DNA of 5,788 bases from Bacteroidaceae bacterium (GTDB lineage: Bacteria; Bacteroidota; Bacteroidia; Bacteroidales; Bacteroidaceae). The position numbers were made by a program, and so were the translations under genes. The notes below the pieces were generated by a model. That model ran no database searches, was not told the origin of the DNA, and saw nothing but the letters and a program-made list of their open reading frames with translations. The stretch covers positions 1 through 5,788 of the forward strand of contig JAFUNW010000112.1 in the NCBI GenBank assembly GCA_017472905.1, read 5' to 3'. Shown here piece by piece: positions 1-5,788 of this stretch; positions within the stretch are counted from its first letter, which is position 1, and every line of letters begins with the position of its first letter.

Positions 1-315
1 AGGTATAGCATAATCAAAGCAATACGTAATGTGGCAAAAAAATCAATGCCACAGGGAGGCCGTATGCTCTTGTTTGGTTCTCAGGCACGAGGAGATGCCG
101 ATAATTCTTCTGATTGGGATATCTTGATTTTGTTGGACAAGGAAAGAATCAAGAATGCAGACTTTGATGCGGTGGCTTATCCGATTGTAGAGTTAGGTTG
201 GAGGCTTGGCATAGAAATCAATCCTCTTCTTTATACTTACAAGGATTGGGAAAAGCGTAGCTTTACTCCGTTTTACAAAAATGTTCAAAAAGACAAGATA
301 GAACTATGGCATTGA
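1..315 (+). CDS. MNT-type nucleotidyltransferase (MntA-like antitoxin), 5' end outside the window
   Basis: This is a small nucleotidyltransferase of the minimal (MNT) DNA polymerase beta superfamily. The frame is open from base 1, so the true start probably lies upstream; a GTG at 31 is the only start I can offer inside the window. Counted from that GTG, the signature GSX10DxD is complete: Gly16-Ser17, then Asp28-Trp-Asp30, with a probable third acidic residue at Glu62 in a later strand. These residues bind the nucleotide and metal. The C-terminal FTPFYKNV stretch and the stop position match the usual end of the family. Known relatives neutralise a partner HEPN RNase by adding AMP groups to it. 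The stop overlaps the HEPN start by 10 bases, which indicates translational coupling. The frame looks intact although the partner is broken. The family call is secure; antitoxin activity is inferred. Confidence 0.85.
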   Translation, partial: RYSIIKAIRNVAKKSMPQGGRMLLFGSQARGDADNSSDWDILILLDKERIKNADFDAVAYPIVELGWRLGIEINPLLYTYKDWEKRSFTPFYKNVQKDKIELWH

Positions 316-706
316 CAACGGATGAAAAGAGGGCTATCATCGCTTATCGAATGGAGAAGTCCAGACAAACTATGGTTGAAGCGCAGGATAATGCAAACAT
401 GAAGCATTGGAGTTTGGCTGCGAATCGTCTGTATTATTCATTGTTTCATATGGCTTCTGCTTTGCTGGTAGATAAAGGTTACACATCAAAGACACATAGC
501 GGAATCATTTGTATTCTTGGCTAAGAATTCGTAACAAAGGGACTGTTGACTCATGATGACGGAAGATTGGTTTCACGGTTGCAGAATATGAGACAGTCTG
601 GAGATTATGATGACTTGTTTGATTGGGAAGAAGAGGATATACGCCTCTATTTGAACCAACTGAAAACCTATTGAAAAAGATGTCAGAACTGATAACCCTG
701 AAGTAG
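306..706 (+). pseudogene. HEPN-domain toxin gene (HepT-like), disrupted by a nonsense codon and a frameshift
   Basis: This was a HEPN-domain protein of about 133 residues, partner of the MNT protein just upstream. The ATG at 306 opens a frame encoding the N-terminal helices, including RLYYSLFH (Arg41 to His48, an R-x6-H arrangement similar to the HEPN RNase motif), then ALLVDKGYTSKTHSGI, which is typical of the family. Translation stops at TAA 522-524. Reading through it, the same frame continues with EFVTKG, DDGRL and QSGDYDDLFDWEEEDIR, all typical HEPN sequence, to TGA 672-674. The expected C terminus (PTENLLKKMSELITLK) is instead in another frame from about 656 to TAG 704-706, which implies loss of one base near 653-655. 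A single TTA-to-TAA change and one deleted G would explain both lesions. A 72-residue truncated product could still be made, lacking the C-terminal half. The toxin is probably inactive. Confidence 0.85.
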
Positions 707-955
707 AAAGTTGACATATTCCTTGATAAATTGTTTATAGGGGAGGGAAGAGATGTTTTTGCAAAAAATAATTAGAGTCATGGCTATTGATTATTAAACA
801 TGTTGTCTAATATAAAATAGAATGTGCACGAAACGAATATTCTTCCAATAATATAATCCGTGATATGTAAACAAAAGGTGCACATATCACGGATTATTTA
901 TTTTAGCCCACGAATCCTCTATAAAATTTAATAGAGTGGCGAATTCTTCGCTTGC
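707..955. other. AT-rich intergenic region between converging genes
   Basis: No convincing gene is present. The region separates the broken HEPN gene (plus strand) from the lipoprotein gene (minus strand). It holds a strong hairpin at 853-897, a weaker 6-bp stem (917-922 with 931-936), and a short stem at 939-951 just past the lipoprotein stop. A 14-codon ORF at 753-797 is preceded by a purine-rich GGGGAGGGAAG and looks like chance. The hexamer GTGCAC occurs at 824-829 and again at 878-883, the second copy straddling the hairpin loop and the start of its right arm. Confidence 0.6.
853..897. terminator. Strong hairpin, probable bidirectional transcription terminator
   Basis: The arms at 853-868 and 882-897 are perfect reverse complements over 16 bases (core ATCCGTGATATG), with a 13-base loop at 869-881. 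T-rich sequence follows on the plus strand (TTATTTTA). On the minus strand the hairpin lies about 60 bases after the lipoprotein stop and is followed by AT-rich sequence. Its place between convergent genes fits a shared terminator. A protein-binding palindrome is possible but less likely given the 13-base spacer. Confidence 0.7.
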
Positions 956-1636
956 TTATTTTTGTAGTTCAATACCAATCATCATGCCATCGTAGGATGA
1001 AGCTAACGATGCAAGTGCTTGCAGATTGCTATTGCCTGAAAGAGTTGCTAATTTTTGTGCGAAAGCTAATAGTTTATCGGCTTCGTAGAGCAAACTGATT
1101 TTGGATCCATTTTTAACGATGTTGGGTGTCATGGTTGCAACTCCGGCCAAATAGGTCATGGTTATTTTCTTATTCTCTGCATCCAATGTGTATTGGCCTG
1201 TAATGTTACGTCCACCGATTGTAGCTGTGTAGGTGTTGTCGGAATTGAATGTAAAGCTACAAGTTCCGGTAGCAACGCCTATTTTGGCTAACGTACTGTT
1301 TAATTGTGTTTCAACTTTGGTTGCAGCTACTTCTCCACCGGCTTGCAACAGCAGATTCTCGCTTTCGAAAACACAGTCTGCTCCTTGATAACTCCACGTG
1401 CCGATTAAATCTTTTTGAGACAATGAATTTGAATTTCCTAAAACGGCTCCTAATACATTGCCTAATAATGAAGACAAAGCAGATGAATTATCTTGTTTAT
1501 TTGCATCTTGAGAGGTGGTGGTAGTTGTGGTGTTTGTACCATTTCCCCCGGTAAGTAAGGAGGTTGCTGTTGTTCCACATCCGGACAGGAACAGTGTTGC
1601 AGCCAATGCTGCCATAGTTAATTTAGTTCTTTTCAT
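956..1636 (-). CDS. DUF4923-like lipoprotein
   Basis: A 226-residue predicted lipoprotein. The N terminus has a basic start (MKRTK), a hydrophobic stretch and the lipobox LSGC with Cys20 as the lipidated residue. The next residues are Gly-Thr-Thr-Ala, without the acidic surface-export signal of many Bacteroides surface lipoproteins, so a periplasm-facing location is more likely. A low-complexity linker (about residues 30-53, with six Thr at 36-41) leads to a Gly/Leu stretch (SSLLGNVLGAVLG, 54-66). From about residue 72 the protein has a GTWSYQG beginning, strand-rich FTFNSDNTYTATIGG and ITMTYL segments, and a YDGMMIGIELQK end, which I recognise as the DUF4923 family of Bacteroidales. Cys88 and Cys126 could form a disulphide. 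The fold may resemble a small lipocalin-like barrel, but the function is unknown. The gene has its own promoter and a terminator downstream. I see no link in function to the operon behind it. Confidence 0.8.
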   Translation of the reverse strand: MKRTKLTMAALAATLFLSGCGTTATSLLTGGNGTNTTTTTTSQDANKQDNSSALSSLLGNVLGAVLGNSNSLSQKDLIGTWSYQGADCVFESENLLLQAGGEVAATKVETQLNSTLAKIGVATGTCSFTFNSDNTYTATIGGRNITGQYTLDAENKKITMTYLAGVATMTPNIVKNGSKISLLYEADKLLAFAQKLATLSGNSNLQALASLASSYDGMMIGIELQK

Positions 1637-1671
1637 TTTTAGTATTAATATATGTTCGTTTTTAATGGATG

Positions 1672-1703
1672 CAAAAATAAAGAAATCCTTTTATTTGAGC
1701 AAC
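1672..1703 (-). promoter_or_regulatory. Bacteroides-type promoter for the lipoprotein gene
   Basis: On the minus strand TATTTTTG (plus-strand 1672-1679) matches the Bacteroides TAnnTTTG element exactly. A TTG at 1700-1702 lies 20 bases upstream, as expected for the -33 element. Transcription would begin near 1665, leaving an AT-rich leader of roughly 30 bases with no clear Shine-Dalgarno site before the ATG at 1636. That is normal for this group. Confidence 0.65.
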
Positions 1704-1712
1704 AATTGTCGC
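1699..1712. repeat. 14-base near-palindrome overlapping the -33 element
   Basis: GCAACAATTGTCGC reads as a palindrome except for one mismatched pair (positions 1701 and 1710), centred on AATT. It covers the TTG of the lipoprotein promoter, so it could be an operator. It also lies 27 bases after the stop of the last operon gene on the minus strand, so a weak role in transcript ending is an alternative. It has no T-run typical of a terminator. There is no direct evidence for either role. Confidence 0.3.
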
Positions 1713-1738
1713 TTAAAAGCAATATCATATAGATAAAA

Positions 1739-2320
1739 TCAGATTTCATCCGTTTTTACTTGCAAAGCCTTTAACAGAGGAAATCCTATTTGACACTGTT
1801 TGATATGGGGGATGTTCTCGTGATGTGGTTGCATGCTGAAAAGATAAACGGTGCAGTCATCGGTTTCCTTTAATGAATCTTGCATCTCTGTCAGCCTAGC
1901 AGTAGTACCGATTAATGCAATTTTTCGAATGCCTTTGCTGGAAACTATAGCGCGTATGACTTCGTTGTAGAATTCAGACGGAGTAATAAACTTATTCTCG
2001 TTGTGCCAACTGTTCATTGAAAATTCTCCTAAGTGGGAATGGAATGCGACTTGGTTTAATTCTTCCTTTAAATTACTTGGAGTCCAATGCTGTAAGATTG
2101 GTTGTGCTTGGTCGTATATCCATATCACTTGTAACTTATGTTCACCTGCTTTGACTCCGATGTCCATTGCTACGGCTTCCAGAAAAAGGGGGATATCCGC
2201 TTGGGGTAAAGGTCGGCCCAATGCTTCATGGCTGAAGAATTCTGAAAAAGCTCCGGTTTCTTTATCTAAATAGGTCGCGTCAATCAGTATGACTATTTCG
2301 TTGGTTTTATATTCTTCCAT
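1739..2320 (-). CDS. Uncharacterised protein, last gene of the hotdog/MMPL operon (possibly DUF6621)
   Basis: A 193-residue soluble protein without signal peptide or membrane segments. I do not know its function. From memory it resembles a Bacteroidales-restricted family annotated as DUF6621, which I could not check. It shows an alternating alpha/beta pattern with hydrophobic strands at about 8-13 (EIVILI, then Asp14), 63-69 (LQVIWIY, then Asp70), 133-138 (KIALIG) and 157-162. A polar block, PSNLKEELNQVAFHSHLGEF, lies at 81-100. A strand ending in Asp near the N terminus, followed by a later strand-turn-helix, recalls NYN/PIN-like or other Rossmannoid folds. However, the later acidic residues of those nucleases are not evident, as the corresponding stretch reads IGTTARLTE. 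The ATG at 2320 is 15 bases after the exporter stop, so it is very probably co-transcribed with it. No clear terminator follows its TGA at 1739. Confidence 0.75.
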   Translation of the reverse strand: MEEYKTNEIVILIDATYLDKETGAFSEFFSHEALGRPLPQADIPLFLEAVAMDIGVKAGEHKLQVIWIYDQAQPILQHWTPSNLKEELNQVAFHSHLGEFSMNSWHNENKFITPSEFYNEVIRAIVSSKGIRKIALIGTTARLTEMQDSLKETDDCTVYLFSMQPHHENIPHIKQCQIGFPLLKALQVKTDEI

Positions 2321-2335
2321 GTTTGTTCGTGAAAA

Positions 2336-4804
2336 CTATTTTAGACTTCTATTGAAGAACTTGAATCGCTGCATCCACCGGAAGAGGGCGGGTTGCAAGG
2401 TGTACGTAATCAGAATGGTAGCACTCATACCGATAAGAGTACTTACTCCGATGGAGTGGATGGCTGGATGGGTAGCAAATAGTAAAGAGCAGACTACCAC
2501 GATTAAGACAAATGCAGAAAAGAATATGGCCGTTTTGTGGTATGTGAGCAGGTTGTAGTCTCTACCTGTCGCTTGTGCAATCAATCCGTTCATGACAAAG
2601 ATGCTATAGTCTACTCCGATACCGAATATGAATGTAGCAATTATGATGTTGATCAAGTTGAACTCCAATCCGATTATTCCCATAATGCCACGTACAACAT
2701 ACCAGCTGAGGCTCATAGGGATAAATGCCAGAATGGAGAGGGGGATGCTGCGGAATGAAACCAACAAAACAATGAATACGAATATAGAGGATATGCCTAA
2801 TACTGTATTGAAATCATCATTCAGGATGCGAACCATGTCGTTGGTGTAAAAGAATGGATCGATGACAACTGCATTCGTATGGGATGCTACTGATTTGTTT
2901 ACGATTTGTTTGGTCTCTTCTGTCATTTGTGCCGAAGTAAAGACCATATAATGACCGTCTGTTGTTTTTTCAATGAAGTTGGAAAGCAGGCTCTCGGGAA
3001 GAATCTCTGCATCGAAGAGTGAAGAGGGTTCATATTCTCCTTCAATCATCATATAAAAAGGCTCGAATATGTCGGGGTCGAGTCCTTCTTTCAAAGCGGA
3101 TTCCGTAAGATGTTTTCGCGTAGTGGCGATACGCTCTGCATTCCAATAGTCGTGCCATTGGTTTATGCGTTTTTCCTGTTCTTCAAACGGAATGAAGATG
3201 GAAGATGTTTTAGAATATTGTTTGACTATGCCCAATTGTTCTAAAGAATCCAAGGTATTTATAATTGCTTTATTATATAGAAGTGCGGAGTCCAAATCTG
3301 TTGCTGTAGATGCATAGTACATCGATGCATTTCCCCGATTGATTTTCTCTGCATATAGTTCATTGGAACGGATTACTTTGGGTTCATTGTATCCGATATT
3401 TCGCAAATTGCTGTCGAATGTAACCCAATCCGATGTAAAGAAACAGATTAGACAAACGAGACAGATTGTGATTTTCAATCCTGTTTTGCGGTCAAGAGGG
3501 TAGGAATTTATGCGGTCTAATAGATTGAAAGCTTTTTCTGAACGGCGATTCTTTTCCGGTCGGAAGAAATGAGGCAAGAATATTAATGCAAAAAGCGTTG
3601 TACCGACCAATGCAAAAGAAGAGAAGAGGCCGAAATCTTTTAGTAAGTCGCTTTGAGTAAATAAAAGTCCGAGGAAAGCTCCAATGGTAGTCAGACAGCC
3701 CAAACATACCGGAGTTGCTTGATCGCGAAGAATCTGTATGGGGTCGCTTACATATTTATAATGGGTTAAGACATGCAAGCAATAGCTTAATGCCACTCCC
3801 AAGACAATGGCTCCGATTCCGATGGCCATCAAAGACATGCTTCCTTTTATCCAATACATGCAGGCCAAAGCGAAGAATGTGCCATAGCCTATAGGGGCTA
3901 ATAACATCCAAAGGGTGGAATAGTTTCGGAAGCAGATTCCGATAACCAAACAGATAATGAGTAGAGATATTCCGATGGTTAATGCTAAATCATTTTTTAT
4001 TTGACGTGAGTTGAATACACTTTGTACGGGAGAACCATGAAAAAGGATTTCTACGTCCGGATGTTTTAATTGGAACGAAGATATTTCTTGTTCTATCAAT
4101 TCTATTAATTGAGTTCCGGCTTTGGAGTTGAATGCATTGAAGTTGGGAGCAAGAAAAGCTAATGCAACCGTAGAGTCAGGAGAAAACAATTGGCCATCAA
4201 TCATGGTGAAACCGTTTAATCCTCCCGCCAATGATTTACCTTGTGGTAGCATACCTTTGCGTAAAGCTGCCGGGTCCTGGCTTACCATTGTCGTAAGGTT
4301 GCCTTCTTCGTCATTCATTATCAAATGATAGTTCTCTTTCATTTGAAGACCAATGTTTTCCGGCGTCAAGAGAGAGTCGAATGCTTCGTATGCTGACTCG
4401 TTGATGAATGTTGGGATATGAGTTAATACATGATCCAATCCCATCATGATTAAATCATCATCCAATTGGCTGAGAATATTGGCTATATAATGTGTTGCAG
4501 AGTCTTCTTTTAATAAGGTCTCTACAAATTCATCGGTGTAAGCAGCTAAAGTTTCGGTGGTAAGATAGGCATCCTCTTTGGCTGAGAGTTGGATGAATAT
4601 TTTGTCTTTAACTCGTAAATTACCGAAAGCCAAACCGCTTTCAGTTGCACTTTCTGTTTGTGGTAATAATTTAGCGATGTTTTCTTCGTATTCAACTTTC
4701 AAACCATAGTAACCAAAGATAAGTGTACTGATAATAAGTATGAAGTACATGAATCTTTGTCTTTTTGCAAAGAAGCGATATAGAGGTATGAATATCTTTT
4801 CCAT
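2336..4804 (-). CDS. MMPL/RND-family exporter (predicted lipid or polyene exporter)
   Basis: An 822-residue inner-membrane protein with the duplicated MMPL plan. TM1 is at about 18-35, followed by a large periplasmic domain (36-270) and a helix bundle TM2-6 (about 272-412). TM7 is at about 441-458, followed by a second periplasmic domain (459-665) and a bundle TM8-12 (about 667-805). The C terminus is basic. The second half has the family motif GIGVDYSIFV in TM10 with Asp732-Tyr733, a likely proton-relay pair. The matching site in TM4 reads LGVALSYC, so Tyr341 is kept but the Asp is Ser340. MMPL proteins use the proton gradient to move lipids or hydrophobic products, and relatives sit in aryl polyene clusters as predicted exporters. 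The start at 4804 is 13 bases after the preceding gene and leads straight into a normal N-terminal helix. Exporter class is well supported; the substrate is inferred from neighbours. Confidence 0.88.
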   Translation of the reverse strand: MEKIFIPLYRFFAKRQRFMYFILIISTLIFGYYGLKVEYEENIAKLLPQTESATESGLAFGNLRVKDKIFIQLSAKEDAYLTTETLAAYTDEFVETLLKEDSATHYIANILSQLDDDLIMMGLDHVLTHIPTFINESAYEAFDSLLTPENIGLQMKENYHLIMNDEEGNLTTMVSQDPAALRKGMLPQGKSLAGGLNGFTMIDGQLFSPDSTVALAFLAPNFNAFNSKAGTQLIELIEQEISSFQLKHPDVEILFHGSPVQSVFNSRQIKNDLALTIGISLLIICLVIGICFRNYSTLWMLLAPIGYGTFFALACMYWIKGSMSLMAIGIGAIVLGVALSYCLHVLTHYKYVSDPIQILRDQATPVCLGCLTTIGAFLGLLFTQSDLLKDFGLFSSFALVGTTLFALIFLPHFFRPEKNRRSEKAFNLLDRINSYPLDRKTGLKITICLVCLICFFTSDWVTFDSNLRNIGYNEPKVIRSNELYAEKINRGNASMYYASTATDLDSALLYNKAIINTLDSLEQLGIVKQYSKTSSIFIPFEEQEKRINQWHDYWNAERIATTRKHLTESALKEGLDPDIFEPFYMMIEGEYEPSSLFDAEILPESLLSNFIEKTTDGHYMVFTSAQMTEETKQIVNKSVASHTNAVVIDPFFYTNDMVRILNDDFNTVLGISSIFVFIVLLVSFRSIPLSILAFIPMSLSWYVVRGIMGIIGLEFNLINIIIATFIFGIGVDYSIFVMNGLIAQATGRDYNLLTYHKTAIFFSAFVLIVVVCSLLFATHPAIHSIGVSTLIGMSATILITYTLQPALFRWMQRFKFFNRSLK

Positions 4805-4817
4805 AGGAGTTGAGTGG

Positions 4818-5189
4818 CTATTTTTCTATTGTTAGTTCTGCTTTTAGTTCCATACAAATCTCCTCTTCCTTTTTTATAAGAGCCTGGAGTTTGTATATTC
4901 CATTTGTTGTTTCATCCAATTGGATAGTAACGTCCAAATCGGGATGAGTTTGTGGAGTTATTAGTGTCGTTAATCTACATAATCGCAAGTTGCTTATTCT
5001 GAGTTCTTTCTTGCATAGATTTTCTGCACACTCTTTAATCATTTGTATGTTGCAAACTCCCGGAGAAACCGGTTTTTCCGGAAAATGTCCTTGATATACA
5101 GTGGAGTTCTCATTTAAATGAATGTGAAAAACAGTCGCATTATGGACAGGTGTACTATCTTTTATTATATAATAATCTTGTATCAGCAT
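4818..5189 (-). CDS. FabZ/ApeI-like hotdog protein (3-hydroxyacyl-ACP dehydratase homologue)
   Basis: A 123-residue single hotdog-fold protein of the 3-hydroxyacyl-ACP dehydratase group. The hallmark is GHFPEKPVSPGV at 34-45, matching the FabZ HFPxxPxxPGV motif and including the catalytic His35. In FabZ the second catalytic residue is a Glu on the central helix, 14 residues after the His; here that position is Gln49 (VCNIQMIKE), with Glu53 one helical turn later. I recall similar PGVCNIQ sequences in other Bacteroidales, so this is probably a subfamily trait and not a local mutation. The protein is somewhat shorter than FabZ (about 140-150). Enzymes of this group remove water from 3-hydroxyacyl-ACP, which in an aryl polyene system makes each conjugated double bond. 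The ATG at 5189 lies 7 bases after the thioesterase stop. The fold is secure; dehydratase activity is not assured because of Gln49. Confidence 0.82.
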   Translation of the reverse strand: MLIQDYYIIKDSTPVHNATVFHIHLNENSTVYQGHFPEKPVSPGVCNIQMIKECAENLCKKELRISNLRLCRLTTLITPQTHPDLDVTIQLDETTNGIYKLQALIKKEEEICMELKAELTIEK

Positions 5190-5196
5190 GTTCTTA

Positions 5197-5613
5197 TTAC
5201 TCCATCAAATGTTTTTTCTTCCAATCTTCAAGAAAAGGAGGAGAGGAGAGTTCTAATTCTCCTTGTAGGTTCGTAAATAGTTGGGTTGATTCGGCTGTGA
5301 AGACCAAAGAATTATCAGATTCTTTGCGAATCTCGTAATCAAATATTAGTTTGGCTCCTTTACTGGGCCTGTATGTAATTGTCACTAGAAGGATGTCGTC
5401 TACTGTTGCGGTTTGGTGGTATCGCATTTTTATGTCAAATACCGGAGCCAGATAATGGTTGTCGTAGATAAACATATATTCCAAGCCATACTTTCGTCCG
5501 AAAGCTTCGCGGGCATCTTCCATGTATTTAACATAATGTCCATGCCAAACCATTTTGATTGAATCAACTTCTGAAAAGCGCACTAAAACCCGTACTGTTT
5601 CACTTAGTTTCAT
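5197..5613 (-). CDS. 4HBT-family acyl thioesterase (YbgC/FadM-like)
   Basis: A 138-residue hotdog thioesterase of the 4-hydroxybenzoyl-CoA thioesterase group. The N-terminal block VRFSEVDSIKMVWHGHYVKY (about 11-30) matches the YbgC-type pattern of an Asp followed by a His-x-x-Tyr on the central helix. Asp17 is the probable catalytic residue; His24 and Tyr27 fit the conserved helix start, and Glu32-Asp33-Ala34-Arg35 matches the conserved E.AR segment. The length is typical. Such enzymes hydrolyse acyl-CoA or acyl-ACP thioesters in the cytosol. Between two hotdog genes and ahead of an exporter, it may release or proofread the acyl product of a polyene or fatty-acid-like pathway. The ATG at 5613 follows the upstream stop by 5 bases, and AAAGGGA directly precedes it, closer than an ideal ribosome-binding site. 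Fold and class are confident; the substrate is unknown. Confidence 0.87.
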   Translation of the reverse strand: MKLSETVRVLVRFSEVDSIKMVWHGHYVKYMEDAREAFGRKYGLEYMFIYDNHYLAPVFDIKMRYHQTATVDDILLVTITYRPSKGAKLIFDYEIRKESDNSLVFTAESTQLFTNLQGELELSSPPFLEDWKKKHLME

Positions 5614-5618
5614 TCCCT

Positions 5619-5788
5619 TTATTCTTTAATGAATATTTTCATTTGTCCTGTCGCAATGATTTCTCCTTGACAGGTGGTTTCAGCTTTTATGAGGGTAACA
5701 CCTGCAGCTTCACCCAAAACTTGTAGGTGAGTTCGTATAAAATCACCGGTGTGTGGCAGATGGCTTATTTTGAATTTCTTTACTTCTC
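5619..5788 (-). CDS. C-terminal end of a hotdog-fold protein (ApeP/FabZ-like dehydratase or thioesterase), partial
   Basis: The final 55 codons of a gene that enters from beyond the window end, with stop TAA at 5619-5621. The visible part reads as the strand-rich second half of a hotdog domain: KFKISHLPHTGDFIRTHLQV, then alternating strands through AETTCQGEIIATGQMKIFI. A Gly-Asp turn followed by a strand ending in a short hydrophobic KIFI tail is typical of FabZ, ApeI and ApeP-type dehydratases and of related thioesterases. The N-terminal part with any catalytic His lies outside, so the exact class cannot be set. It is the first visible gene of the minus-strand operon and is only 5 bases from the thioesterase start, so the two are probably translated from one mRNA. 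The frame is clearly coding; the hotdog call is moderately strong, the enzyme type weak. Confidence 0.6.
   Translation of the reverse strand, partial: EVKKFKISHLPHTGDFIRTHLQVLGEAAGVTLIKAETTCQGEIIATGQMKIFIKE

Noticed and set aside
505..717. 70-codon minus-strand ORF across the HEPN region
   Set aside because: It is antisense to recognisable HEPN coding sequence and encodes nothing familiar; the plus-strand reading explains the DNA better.
711..739. TTGACA followed 17 bases later by TTTATA, like an E. coli sigma-70 promoter
   Set aside because: The host looks like a Bacteroidales, whose main sigma factor uses TTTG/TAnnTTTG elements, and no real gene follows.
911..951. Short stems (917-922/931-936 and 939-943/947-951) as regulatory RNA structure
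   Set aside because: Stems of 5-6 bp in AT-rich DNA are expected by chance; the 853-897 hairpin is a much better terminator.
1515..1533. GGTGGTGGTAGTTGTGGTG triplet-like run as a possible slippage (phase-variation) tract
   Set aside because: It encodes a Thr run with mixed codons; the imperfect units in multiples of three would not shift the frame and are unlikely to slip often.
2289..2849. Overlapping plus-strand ORFs of about 70-90 codons
   Set aside because: They lie antisense to the exporter and the 193-residue gene and have low-quality compositions; they are shadow frames.
1..5788. CRISPR arrays, tRNA or rRNA genes, insertion sequences
   Set aside because: No spaced direct repeats, cloverleaf-like segments, rRNA sequence, transposase motifs or paired terminal repeats were seen.

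Overview
The window looks like a chromosomal segment from a gut-type Bacteroidales, most likely Bacteroides or a close relative. Three things support this. The promoter upstream of the lipoprotein gene has the Bacteroides form, with a TAnnTTTG element (TATTTTTG) and a TTG about 20 bases upstream. Ribosome-binding sites are weak or absent. The gene content (a DUF4923-type lipoprotein, an MNT/HEPN pair, and a hotdog/MMPL operon of the aryl-polyene or flexirubin kind) is common in that order. The family assignments come from motifs and memory; no search was run.

Layout. Bases 1-706, plus strand: the end of an MNT-type nucleotidyltransferase (antitoxin) gene, then an overlapping HEPN toxin gene broken by both an in-frame stop and a frameshift. 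Bases 707-955: AT-rich intergenic DNA with a strong 16-bp hairpin, probably a terminator shared by the converging genes. Bases 956-1636, minus strand: a DUF4923-like lipoprotein with its own promoter at about 1672-1702. Bases 1739-5788, minus strand: a tight operon of five genes separated by 5, 7, 13 and 15 bases. In transcription order these are the C-terminal end of a hotdog-fold protein (runs off the window), a 4HBT thioesterase, a FabZ/ApeI-like hotdog dehydratase homologue, an 822-residue MMPL/RND-type exporter, and an uncharacterised 193-residue cytosolic protein.

How the genes may work together. Consecutive hotdog proteins plus an MMPL exporter form the tailoring and export part of aryl polyene, flexirubin or dialkylresorcinol lipid pathways. 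In those pathways a type II fatty-acid-like system builds an aryl-capped polyene on an acyl carrier protein, a thioesterase may release or proofread acyl chains, and an MMPL protein moves the lipid product across the inner membrane. The ketosynthases, carrier proteins, ketoreductase and ligase expected of such a cluster would lie beyond position 5788, so the pathway assignment is an inference. The most notable points are the Gln in place of the catalytic acidic residue in the dehydratase homologue, the one-sided Asp-Tyr relay motif of the exporter, the unknown last gene of the operon, and the decayed toxin next to an intact antitoxin reading frame.
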